Source: JAYRZB01 sp041916675 (lineage in GTDB: Bacteria; Pseudomonadota; Alphaproteobacteria; Rhizobiales; Devosiaceae). Taken from it: a stretch of 64,000 nucleotides of DNA. The notes beneath the pieces are model-generated. The model had not been told where the DNA came from and ran no database searches. It was given only the letters and a program-made list of their open reading frames with translations. Shown piece after piece: positions 25,716 through 34,424 of the stretch (position 1 is the first letter of the stretch; every line of letters starts with the position of its first letter). Location: contig JAYRZB010000007.1 in the NCBI GenBank assembly GCA_041916675.1, forward strand, positions 124,001 through 188,000, given 5' to 3'. Both the position numbers and the translations under genes were made by a program.

Positions 25716-26270
25716 GTGTCTCTTGGCCCGCTGACCTTTCGTCCCGTCGACCGCCAGACCTGGGCTGATTTCGAATCGCTGTTCAATGCGCCGAGCGGTC
25801 CAAAATACTGCTGGTGCATGTCCTGGCGCGCCACCGCCGAGGAGGGAAAGGCAACCACGAGTGCCGTCCGGCACGATCAGATCGAGGCCCGCGTGCACCA
25901 TGGCATCCCGATCGGGCTGGTGGTCTATGACGCCGGGCTGCCGGTTGCATGGGTATCGCTGGCTCCCAAGGAGACGTTCAGGCGACTTGGTGGACCCGAA
26001 CCGGCACCCGGCGAAGTGGTCTGGTCACTGACCTGCATGTTCGCCGCCCGCAGCCACCGTAAGCAGGGCATTGCCGATCACCTGATCGCGGCGGCCCTTG
26101 AGCATGTCAAAAGCCAGGGCGGCACGGTGCTCGAGGCCTATCCAGTTGCCCCGGACTCGCCCAGTTATCGCTATATGGGCTTTGTGCCAGCGTTCGAGCG
26201 GCAGGGCTTTGTGCATCTGGGCAAGGAAGGCAGCCGCCGCAATGTCATGCGCAAAGTGCTCGGCAGCTAA
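25716..26270 (+). CDS. GNAT family N-acetyltransferase
   Basis: A 184-residue acetyltransferase-like protein. The N-terminus carries KYCWCMSWR near residues 30-38, common in a YoeB-unrelated GNAT subgroup with an aromatic/cysteine cluster, and the acetyl-CoA site resembles SLTCMFAARSHRKQGIADHLIAAAL (the RxxGxA loop reads RKQGIA). The GTG start abuts the gloB stop, so the two are probably one transcript. The substrate is unknown. Confidence 0.83.
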   Translation: MSLGPLTFRPVDRQTWADFESLFNAPSGPKYCWCMSWRATAEEGKATTSAVRHDQIEARVHHGIPIGLVVYDAGLPVAWVSLAPKETFRRLGGPEPAPGEVVWSLTCMFAARSHRKQGIADHLIAAALEHVKSQGGTVLEAYPVAPDSPSYRYMGFVPAFERQGFVHLGKEGSRRNVMRKVLGS

Positions 26271-26283
26271 CCGCGCCCGCCCG

Positions 26284-26298
26284 CATTAACGGTTAATG
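26284..26298. promoter_or_regulatory. 15-base palindrome before a small gene
   Basis: CATTAAC at 26284-26290 and GTTAATG at 26292-26298 are exact reverse complements around one central G. The element sits in the AT-richer gap before the gene at 26389, with a further GTTAAC at 26317-26322. It looks like a protein-binding site; the CtrA motif needs TTAA-N7-TTAA, which is not met here (N3). Confidence 0.4.
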
Positions 26299-26388
26299 GC
26301 AAGAGATTGGGAGAAAGTTAACAAAAGGTTGCCAACTGGCACTGTGGTTGCAACGTTACTGTCAGAATAAGCGGAGCGGCGTGCCAAA

Positions 26389-26670
26389 ATGGCACAGCCG
26401 ACCCGGTTTGAGACGGAACGAACCAAAATGGCGCAACGGACGGATCAGGCTGCCAATCTCCCCGCGCTTACCGCAGTGCGGACGCGGCCTGTGCGCGGTT
26501 CAGTCAGCTCGGTTTTTCTCAGCCAGTTGATCGCCGAGCGCCACAACCTTTCGCCACAGCGTGAGAAACGGCGCGCCCCGGTGGATCAGGCGGTTTCGGC
26601 CTACCACCAGGGCGCGCAGATTGCCGTGCGGCGTCTGCCGCAGGGCTATCGCAAGACGATTGTTGCCTAA
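26389..26670 (+). CDS. Small conserved-type hypothetical protein
   Basis: A 93-residue basic protein. The C-terminal half, FLSQLIAERHNLSPQREKRR followed by APVDQAVSAYHQGAQIAVRRLPQGYRKTIVA, looks like a conserved short family in Hyphomicrobiales. No known domain is recognised. Two in-frame ATGs at 26389 and 26428 lie in nearly identical surroundings (CCAAAATGGCRCA), 39 bases apart, so either could serve; neither has a good ribosome-binding site. Its stop overlaps the convergent membrane-protein gene. Confidence 0.65.
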   Translation: MAQPTRFETERTKMAQRTDQAANLPALTAVRTRPVRGSVSSVFLSQLIAERHNLSPQREKRRAPVDQAVSAYHQGAQIAVRRLPQGYRKTIVA

Positions 26671-27113
26671 GCCATCGTCACGTCGCGCCCGGCGCTGGTG
26701 ATCGAGACGGTAAAGCCGGCGACGACATCGAACAGCGCCATGATCATCAGGATAAAGAAGACCGAGCTGGCGGCGGCGCCAACCAGCAGGAACTCCACCA
26801 GGAACGCGACAAACACCAGTGTCGAGAGCATGTGCTCGACCACGGACGACCGACCGGTATTGGTGGATTTCAGCACTTCGAAGAACAGGCAGGCGAGGCC
26901 CCCGATCAGCAGCAGGTCGCCCGAGGTCATGGCCCAGCCGGCACCCGAAACCATGGGGATTGAGAACAGCGCGCCCGACCAGCCAGCGCCATTGCCGCCC
27001 ATGAACGCGAATACGGCCAGATTGTAGATCACGAACGGCACGATCAGCAGCGGCGGAATGAAAACGCCACGGGACGGGCGGCGTTCGGGCGGAATGAAAA
27101 CAGTATCGCTCAC
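26667..27113 (-). CDS. Hypothetical membrane protein
   Basis: A 148-residue protein with four predicted helices (PPLLIVPFVIYNLAVFAF, then the SGDLLLIGGLACLFF, LSTLVFVAFLVEFLLVGAA and SVFFILMIMALFDVVAGFTV stretches). The GTG at 27113 is preceded by AGGAG with a 7-base spacer; the longer frame is therefore rejected. I recognise no family with certainty. It is divergent from the DUF998 gene, and the region between holds an FNR/FixK-like box that could act on either gene. Confidence 0.75.
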   Translation of the reverse strand: MSDTVFIPPERRPSRGVFIPPLLIVPFVIYNLAVFAFMGGNGAGWSGALFSIPMVSGAGWAMTSGDLLLIGGLACLFFEVLKSTNTGRSSVVEHMLSTLVFVAFLVEFLLVGAAASSVFFILMIMALFDVVAGFTVSITSAGRDVTMA

Positions 27114-27180
27114 GGGCGGGCTCCTGACTGAGGTCCGGCGGAGCATGCCAGAGACGGCCCGAGCCGGGAAGGGGTGAATT

Positions 27181-27198
27181 CCTTGACCTGAATCAAGG
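27181..27198. promoter_or_regulatory. FNR/FixK-type box
   Basis: CCTTGA at 27181-27186 and TCAAGG at 27193-27198 form a perfect inverted repeat with a 6-base spacer. Read as TTGAC-N4-ATCAA (27183-27196) it differs by one base from the FNR/FixK consensus TTGAT-N4-ATCAA. Its centre is 57 bases before the DUF998 start; placed at -41.5 it would give a transcript beginning near 27231. Confidence 0.65.
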
Positions 27199-27246
27199 TG
27201 CGCCAGGCCCGAGGCGCGCAGTGTGCAGTATCTGCTGGAGAAGATC

Positions 27247-27883
27247 ATGCGCAAGCGTTCAGCCCTTCTGGCCTTGGTCTCTGGTCTCGCCGCGCCCACA
27301 ACCTACGTGGCCGCAATTTTCGCCGCAGGCTTAAACCGACCTGGCTATAGTCACTTTGAAGAGCCGGTGAGTGCGCTGATGGCAGGCGGAGGTGGTGGCC
27401 CGTTACTTCTGGGCGCGCTTTATGCCTACAATCTTCTTCTGCTGTTGTTCGGGTTCGCTCTGGCAGCGCATGCCAAGGGGCGCGACACCGCCTTGTTCGT
27501 CACCGGCATCGCCGCAGTCGGTGTGGCCATCCCCGGCGTGCTCATGTTGATATTTCCGATGGATGTGCCGGGCACGCCGCCATCGGTTGCCGGTCTCATC
27601 CATATCCTTATGGCTGGGATCGGGGTGCTGGGCACGATGGCAGCCATTGCCGCCAGCGCTTATGCTTGGCGCAGCCAGCGCAATTGGCGATTGCGGAATG
27701 CGCTGAGTTGGAGCGCCATCGGCCTGCTCGCGGCCTCCGGCATAGCGGCTAGCGCGAGCATGGCAATGCATGCGCCCTTTACCGGTCTGATGGAACGGAT
27801 CACTATCGGCACGTTCCTTGTCTGGATGGCGGCCACCGCGACCGCCATCTGGCTCGATGTCTATCGGGCCGGGCGCTGGCCGG

Positions 27884-27894
<11 letters not shown>
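27247..27894 (+). CDS. DUF998-like membrane protein
   Basis: A 215-residue integral membrane protein with about six helices. The order of a first helix, a periplasmic SHFEEPVSALMAGGGGG loop, and later IFPMDVPGTPPSVAGLIHILMAG matches the DUF998 family, in which the loop residues PMD and H are conserved. The ATG at 27247 follows GGAG with a 6-base spacer. An FNR/FixK-like site upstream suggests expression under low oxygen. Its 3' end overlaps the convergent fumC by 11 bases. The molecular function of DUF998 is unknown. Confidence 0.78.
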
Positions 27895-29284
<1,390 letters not shown>

Positions 29285-29318
29285 CGTCTGCTCTCCAGAA
29301 GTTCTGGCGGTATTTGGC

Positions 29319-29360
29319 CAAATTCAAACAAAACGGCCAGCCCCTTGTTGGGACTGGCCG
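29319..29360 (-). terminator. Rho-independent terminator after rpmF
   Basis: CGGCCAG at 29334-29340 pairs with CTGGCCG at 29354-29360, and the loop-proximal CCC/GGG extends the stem after one mismatch. Read on the minus strand the stem is followed by TTTTGTTTG. It lies between rpmF and fumC. Confidence 0.85.
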
Positions 29361-29386
29361 CAATTATTCTGCGATCCGGGTGAGCC

Positions 29387-29569
29387 TTAGCTCTTGCGCG
29401 GCTCGATAACCTGACGGCCGCGATACATGCCGGTCTTGAGGTCGATGTGGTGCGGACGGCGCAGCTCGCCCGAATCCTTGTCTTCGACATAGATCGGGGC
29501 CGCAAGCGCATCAGCCGAACGGCGGAACCCGCGCTTCATCGGCGAGGTTTTGCGTTTTGGCACTGCCAT
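29387..29569 (-). CDS. rpmF: 50S ribosomal protein L32
   Basis: Small ribosomal protein of 60 residues with the alphaproteobacterial start AVPKRKTSPMKRGFRRSADAL and the end HHIDLKTGMYRGRQVIEPRKS in its last third. No zinc cysteines are present, as in other alphaproteobacterial L32. GGAG lies 8 bases before the ATG. A terminator follows it. Confidence 0.95.
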   Translation of the reverse strand: MAVPKRKTSPMKRGFRRSADALAAPIYVEDKDSGELRRPHHIDLKTGMYRGRQVIEPRKS

Positions 29570-29775
29570 GGTCGTTACTCCAGCTTCAAAATCGTTTCGT
29601 CACGGCCAACCGGCCGCTGGTGACGGCGACAGACTGAGCCTGTCAGGGATTGGCGGGTTCTATAGAGGCTTTTAGACCACTTGGCTAGACCAAAATCATG
29701 GTCTTGCTCATCGGCCCGGCTTTGCGCAAGAATGCGCCATTGGCTGGTGTTTGACCGGCGCAAACTGATTTGAGA

Positions 29776-30219
29776 ATGACCATTTCATTGCCCCGGGCGA
29801 TCCTGATTGCCCTTGTGTCCATCGCAGCAATTTCTGCCGCTTCGATCCTGGCGGCCGTTGCGGCGCTGGCGCTTCTGGCCAAACCGATACCGGGCGCGCC
29901 TGAATTATTGCTGCTTTACCTCGTTGAACACCTGCCGGGTCTGATCACCCTGCTGTTTGCCGTGGTATTCGTGATCCGAAGAGGCGTACGGCCCGGCATC
30001 TGGTGGGCTGCCTATGGGGCGAGCCTGATCATCAACCCGGTTTTATGGCTGCTGGCTGATCCTCTTATTCCCGAAACCCTGCAGATCGGACCGCTTGCCC
30101 TTCTCCCGCCGAGTGACAAGAGCCTGCTGATCTGGGGAACTTTCACCGCGGTCATCTCCCGGCACGTGGCGCACCGGCTCCTGCCCCACCTCATCCCCAA
30201 GCAGAAAGCGATTCCATGA
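29776..30219 (+). CDS. Hypothetical membrane protein (first of a coupled pair)
   Basis: A 147-residue protein with four hydrophobic segments (for example ILIALVSIAAISAASILAAV and HLPGLITLLFAVVFVI). It starts at ATG 29776 (MTISLPRAILIALVS); a TTG at 29770 is also in frame. The end is basic. It overlaps the next gene by ATGA (four bases), so the two are translationally coupled. I recognise no family. The partner has similar size and topology, which suggests either a duplicated or a two-component membrane protein. Confidence 0.65.
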   Translation: MTISLPRAILIALVSIAAISAASILAAVAALALLAKPIPGAPELLLLYLVEHLPGLITLLFAVVFVIRRGVRPGIWWAAYGASLIINPVLWLLADPLIPETLQIGPLALLPPSDKSLLIWGTFTAVISRHVAHRLLPHLIPKQKAIP

Positions 30220-30668
30220 GCTTTTTTGACGTGCTCAAAACCATTCTTGCCACCATGATCGTTGCGGTCTGCATCATCGGGCTCAGTTCAGTCATCGCCA
30301 TCAGTGGTACCACGCTTTTGACCGGCGGGGATATCGAGGACAAGCTTGAGCCGATGGTGGATGCGCAGGCCAATCTGCATATCTGGGGCATGGTGGTGAC
30401 CTTGCTGGCTCTGCCGATCGTTCGCTTTGCCGCGCCGCATGTCAGGGCCTTCGGACGCATCACGGCGGCCTGCTTTGCCATCAACCCGATCTATTGGGCC
30501 TTCATTCTGGCGACGGGAATTCCCCCGGTGGTTGATGATCACCTGCTGATCGTTGATCCCGATATCATGTCGCTGGTCTGGACCAGTATCAGTGTGGTCC
30601 TTGCCGGGCTGTGCGGCCTGATCTTCATGCCTTTGCTGCGATGGTTGCGTGTGAGCAATGCGCGCTAA
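30216..30668 (+). CDS. Hypothetical membrane protein (second of a coupled pair)
   Basis: A 150-residue protein with four predicted helices, a conserved-looking periplasmic loop LTGGDIEDKLEPMVDAQANL and a final cytoplasmic LLRWLRVSNAR. ATG 30216 overlaps the upstream stop by four bases. Both proteins contain a helix ending in an INP motif (SLIINPVLW and FAINPIYW), which supports common ancestry. It lies 62 bases before ispA on the same strand. Function unknown. Confidence 0.65.
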   Translation: MSFFDVLKTILATMIVAVCIIGLSSVIAISGTTLLTGGDIEDKLEPMVDAQANLHIWGMVVTLLALPIVRFAAPHVRAFGRITAACFAINPIYWAFILATGIPPVVDDHLLIVDPDIMSLVWTSISVVLAGLCGLIFMPLLRWLRVSNAR

Positions 30669-30730
30669 TGCCGGGCTTGCCGCGCGTGCCGCCTTTGGCT
30701 AGCACAGGGTGAGACACACGGGGCGGGACC

Positions 30731-31636
30731 ATGGCAGGCGACTTCAAAGCAGAACTCTTCGAATGCGCCGCCGACATCCAGTCTGCGCTTGAGGCTTTTG
30801 TGGCCACCGGCACGCTTTCAGGGCCTGGAGACGCGCCGCAGCGGCTGATCGCGGCGATGCGCCACGGCAGTCTGAATGGCGGCAAACGCCTGCGGCCGCT
30901 GCTGGTGCGGCAGGCAGCGGCGGTGTTCGGGGTGGCGGCGGCAGAGAGCCTGAAGGCGGGGCTGGCTGTCGAACTGGTGCATTGCTATTCGCTGATCCAC
31001 GATGACCTGCCCGCGATGGATGACGATGACCTGCGTCGGGGCCAGCCCACCGTCCACAAAGCCTATGACGATGCAACCGCCATTCTGGCCGGCGATGCGC
31101 TTCTGACCCACGCTTTCACCCTACTGGCCAGCCCCGACTGCCATCCGGACCCGACGGTGCGGATTGCACTGGTCGGCGAACTTGCAGCAGGTTCAGGCGC
31201 CGGTGGCATGGTTGGGGGGCAGATGCGCGATATCGAGGGCGAGACCAAAGGATTCTCGGGCGATGAGATCGCGCAGATGCAGGCCATGAAGACCGGCGCG
31301 CTGATCCGGGCGGCGGTGCGCATGGGAGCCGTGCTGGGTGGGGCGGGGACCAACGAGCTGGCGGCGCTGACCACCTATGCCGAGGCGGCGGGCCGGGCTT
31401 TTCAACTGGCCGATGACATTCTGGACGTCACCGCCAGCCCTGAGGCCATGGGTAAGGCGACGGGCAAGGACGCGGCGGCCAACAAGCAGACGCTGGTGGC
31501 CAGAATCGGGGTTGAGGCCGCACGACGGCACCTTGGCGAAATCATTCACGATGCGCTGTCGGCTCTGACCGGGTTTGGCCCCGAGGCTGATGGCCTGCGG
31601 GCCACCGCAGTGTTCTTCGGGGCCCGCGAGAGCTAG
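30731..31636 (+). CDS. ispA: Polyprenyl synthetase (farnesyl diphosphate synthase type)
   Basis: Condenses isopentenyl and dimethylallyl/geranyl diphosphate to C15 (or C20) prenyl diphosphate. It is 301 residues. The first aspartate-rich motif is LIHDDLPAMDDDDLRRG, with the two-residue insertion of bacterial FPP synthases, and the second is LADDILDVTA. GKRLRPLL near residue 56 is the IPP-binding segment. The ATG at 30731 follows GGGGCGGGA-type purine sequence. It is convergent with ispG, which supplies its substrate pathway, with only two bases between the stop codons. Confidence 0.93.
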   Translation: MAGDFKAELFECAADIQSALEAFVATGTLSGPGDAPQRLIAAMRHGSLNGGKRLRPLLVRQAAAVFGVAAAESLKAGLAVELVHCYSLIHDDLPAMDDDDLRRGQPTVHKAYDDATAILAGDALLTHAFTLLASPDCHPDPTVRIALVGELAAGSGAGGMVGGQMRDIEGETKGFSGDEIAQMQAMKTGALIRAAVRMGAVLGGAGTNELAALTTYAEAAGRAFQLADDILDVTASPEAMGKATGKDAAANKQTLVARIGVEAARRHLGEIIHDALSALTGFGPEADGLRATAVFFGARES

Positions 31637-31638
31637 GG

Positions 31639-32883
31639 CTATTCGGCTGCCGTCGTCGTCCGCGCGCCCTGGCCGAACTTTTGTTCGATATAGTTGGCGA
31701 CCATGGCCTTGAATTGATCGGCCACATCGGCGCCCTTGAGGGTCGCCACCTTCTTGCCATCGATAAAGACCGGTGCCGATGGGGTTTCGCCGGTGCCGGG
31801 CAGGGAAATGCCGATATTGGCCTGCTTGCTTTCGCCGGGACCGTTGACGATGCAGCCCATGACCGCCACCGAGAGCGTCTCGACGCCGGGATAGCGCTCC
31901 TTCCAGTCCGGCATGGAGGCGGAGAGGTGATCCTGAATTTCCTTGGCCAGCGACTGGAAGGTGGTCGAGGTGGTGCGCCCGCAACCGGGGCAGGCGGCGA
32001 CCACGGGAATGAACTGCCGGAAACCCATGGTCTGAAGCAGTTCCTGGGCTACCCTGACTTCCGTGGTGCGATCACCGCCCGGTTCGGGGGTCAGGGAGAT
32101 ACGGATGGTGTCGCCGATGCCCTGCTGGAGGAGGATGCCGAGCGCGGCCGAAGACGCGACGATGCCCTTTGAGCCCATGCCGGCCTCGGTCAACCCCAGA
32201 TGCAGGGCATAATCGCAGCGGGCCGCAAGGTCCTGATAGACCGCAATCAAATGCTGCACATCGGAAACCTTGGTCGACAGGATGATGCGCGAGCGGTCCA
32301 TGCCCAGTTCTTCGGCGCGCTGGGCCGAAAGCAGGGCCGACTGGATGATGGCTTCGCGTTGCACGGCGGCGGCAGAAACCGGGGTGGCGCTGACGGCATT
32401 CTCGTCCATCAGCCGGGTCAGCAACTCTTCATCGAGCGAGCCCCAGTTCACACCAATGCGCACCGGTTTGTTGTTGCGGTTGGCGATCTCGATCAGGGTC
32501 GCGAACTGCGTGTCGCGCTTGGCCTTGAACCCCACATTGCCAGGGTTGATGCGATACTTGGCCAGCGCCTCGGCGCAGGCGGGGTGATCGGTTAAAAGCT
32601 TGTGGCCGATATAGTGGAAATCCCCGATCAGGGGCACGGTAACGCCACGGGCGGCCAGCTTGTCGCGGATGTGAGGCACGGCGGCGGCGGCCTCATCCCG
32701 GTCCACCGTGATGCGCACCAGCTCGGACCCGGCGCGAGCCAGCGCTGCGACCTGGCGCACGGTTGCCTCGATGTCGGCGGTATCGGTATTGGTCATCGAC
32801 TGGACCACAATGGGTGCACCGCCGCCAACGCGAACCCCGCCTATATCCACCCCGACCGCATGCCTGCGACTGACCAAGCTCAT
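31639..32883 (-). CDS. ispG: 4-hydroxy-3-methylbut-2-enyl-diphosphate synthase
   Basis: Iron-sulfur enzyme of the MEP isoprenoid pathway that converts methylerythritol cyclodiphosphate to HMBPP. It is 414 residues. The barrel start is VGGGAPIVVQSMTNTDT, and the cluster cysteines occur in AACPGCGRTT and GCIVNGPGE. It is convergent with ispA, so two steps of isoprenoid synthesis share this locus on opposite strands. In relatives of this order ispG is a single gene, which fits. Confidence 0.97.
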   Translation of the reverse strand: MSLVSRRHAVGVDIGGVRVGGGAPIVVQSMTNTDTADIEATVRQVAALARAGSELVRITVDRDEAAAAVPHIRDKLAARGVTVPLIGDFHYIGHKLLTDHPACAEALAKYRINPGNVGFKAKRDTQFATLIEIANRNNKPVRIGVNWGSLDEELLTRLMDENAVSATPVSAAAVQREAIIQSALLSAQRAEELGMDRSRIILSTKVSDVQHLIAVYQDLAARCDYALHLGLTEAGMGSKGIVASSAALGILLQQGIGDTIRISLTPEPGGDRTTEVRVAQELLQTMGFRQFIPVVAACPGCGRTTSTTFQSLAKEIQDHLSASMPDWKERYPGVETLSVAVMGCIVNGPGESKQANIGISLPGTGETPSAPVFIDGKKVATLKGADVADQFKAMVANYIEQKFGQGARTTTAAE

Positions 32884-32957
32884 CGTTCACCTCGTTTGGT
32901 GCAGAAATACGGCTTTCAGCCTAGCGGCGCAATGTTGCGTTTGGATGATTGCGTTCA

Positions 32958-33395
32958 CTAGCTTGTGGCCACCACCGCCGCGCCGACCACAACCAGCAGA
33001 GCGCCCACCAGCAGGCGCGGGCCATTGAGCTCATTGTGTTCGCTGAAAATAGCAAAGCCGAGTACGACGGTAACGAGCGTCGAGATCACCGTGATCGGGG
33101 CGATCAAGGATATGGGCGCATCGAGCCGTTGCACCGCAAAGCTGATCGCGCCCGATGCCAGGGCAAAGAGCAGGCCGCCGCACAAGGCCAGCCATAAAGC
33201 GTTACCGCCCCAGGTGGTCTCCCCGAGTACAGGGCGCAGGGCGAGCCCGACGCTGACCATGACCAGCCCGTCGATGACCATATAGGTTCCCGGGCCCATG
33301 CCATTGATCATGGCGCCCTTTTGAAAAATGGCACCAATGCCGAAGGCAAAGGCAGGCAAGAGCCCGCCGATGGCAATAATCGAAAGCCGATCCAT
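32958..33395 (-). CDS. Half-size EamA/DMT-type transporter protein
   Basis: A 145-residue protein with five predicted helices that corresponds to one EamA domain; classical DMT transporters carry two. The C-terminal half has the family-like DAPISLIAPITVISTLVTVV and FAIFSEHNELNG. The ATG at 33395 follows AAGGAG with a 7-base spacer, so the upstream extension is rejected. A single-domain form probably works as a dimer or with a partner. There is no obvious partner next to it. Substrate unknown. Confidence 0.75.
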   Translation of the reverse strand: MDRLSIIAIGGLLPAFAFGIGAIFQKGAMINGMGPGTYMVIDGLVMVSVGLALRPVLGETTWGGNALWLALCGGLLFALASGAISFAVQRLDAPISLIAPITVISTLVTVVLGFAIFSEHNELNGPRLLVGALLVVVGAAVVATS

Positions 33396-33607
33396 TGATC
33401 GCTCCTTTTGACGTGATGAAGCGGCCCGTTGCGAGCCTGAAATGTTTAAGGGGGAATGTCCGGGCCGGAAGGAACCGCGTCGGTTCGGGCGCTTGGACGA
33501 TCCATGGCTAATCAAGCCGGGCTAATCTGTCCAGTGGGCATTTGCATTTTGGAGATGCATCGCGCCTGTTGCTGACGCTAACCTCAGGAAAATACCGGGA
33601 GGCGGGA

Positions 33608-34393
33608 GTGGCGTTGGACGGCAAGGTGGCGGTGGTGACCGGCTCGACTTCGGGCATCGGGCTGGCCGTGGCGGAGGCCCTTGCAGAGCAGGGCGCGCGC
33701 GTGGTGATCAACTCATTCACCGACAGCGCGGAGGATCACGGGCTGGCGCAGGTGCTGGCGGAAAAACATGGCGTGGCCGCGCGCTATGTGGCCGCCGACA
33801 TGGCCGATCCGGAGGCCTGTGCCTATCTGATTGCCCAGGCGCGGCAGAGCTTTGGGCCGGTTGAAATTCTGGTCAACAATGCCGGCATCCAGCACGTGGC
33901 TCCGGTCGAAGCCTTTCCGGTCGAGCGCTGGAATGCGATCCTGGCGGTCAACCTGTCATCGTCTTTCCACACCATCAGGGCAGCGGTGCCGGAGATGAAG
34001 GCGGTCGGCTGGGGGCGGATCATCAATATTGCCTCCGCCCATGGCGTCGTCGCCTCGCCCTATAAGTCCGCCTATGTCGCCGCCAAGCACGGGGTGGTCG
34101 GGCTGACCAAGACGGTGGCGCTCGAACTGGCGGAAGCCGGAATCACCTGCAATGCCATCTGCCCGGCCTATGTGATGACGCCGCTGGTTGAAAAGCAGAT
34201 TCCCGACCAGATGACGGTTCACGGCATGGACCGCGAGACGGTGGTGCGTGAGATCATGCTGGCGCGCCAGCCGACCAGGCAGTTCGTCACCCCGGAAGAA
34301 ATCGGGGCCATGGTGACCTATCTCTGCTCAGATGCGGCCCGGCAGGTCACCGGCACATCGATGCTTATCGATGGGGGCTGGACGGCCATGTAG
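33608..34393 (+). CDS. bdhA: 3-hydroxybutyrate dehydrogenase (SDR)
   Basis: Short-chain dehydrogenase that interconverts 3-hydroxybutyrate and acetoacetate, as in polyhydroxybutyrate and ketone-body use. It is 261 residues. TGSTSGIGLAVAEALAEQG is the NAD loop, NNAGIQHVAP is typical of bdhA, and the catalytic YxxxK is in SAYVAAKHG. IPDQMTVHGM and the end GTSMLIDGGWTAM also match. The GTG at 33608 follows GGGAGG with a 5-base spacer, in preference to the ORF start at 33542. It is convergent with pyc across a perfect hairpin. Confidence 0.9.
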   Translation: MALDGKVAVVTGSTSGIGLAVAEALAEQGARVVINSFTDSAEDHGLAQVLAEKHGVAARYVAADMADPEACAYLIAQARQSFGPVEILVNNAGIQHVAPVEAFPVERWNAILAVNLSSSFHTIRAAVPEMKAVGWGRIINIASAHGVVASPYKSAYVAAKHGVVGLTKTVALELAEAGITCNAICPAYVMTPLVEKQIPDQMTVHGMDRETVVREIMLARQPTRQFVTPEEIGAMVTYLCSDAARQVTGTSMLIDGGWTAM

Positions 34394-34417
34394 GCGCCCC
34401 TCCAGCAGGAGGGGCGC
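34394..34417. terminator. Perfect hairpin between convergent bdhA and pyc
   Basis: GCGCCCCTCC at 34394-34403 pairs with GGAGGGGCGC at 34408-34417 over loop AGCA. The 10-base stem is perfect, but no T tract follows on either strand, so it is a probable transcript end or processing barrier rather than a textbook terminator. Confidence 0.5.
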
Positions 34418-34424
34418 ATAAGGC

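Noticed and set aside
26284..26322. Possible CtrA site near the TTAAC repeats
   Set aside because: The TTAA half-sites are spaced by three bases rather than seven, so it does not fit the CtrA motif; kept only as a palindrome.
29655..29695. tRNA-like D-arm text (AGCCAAGTGGTCTAAAAGCC) on the minus strand before rpmF
   Set aside because: No matching acceptor, anticodon or T arm around it; chance likeness or a promoter remnant.
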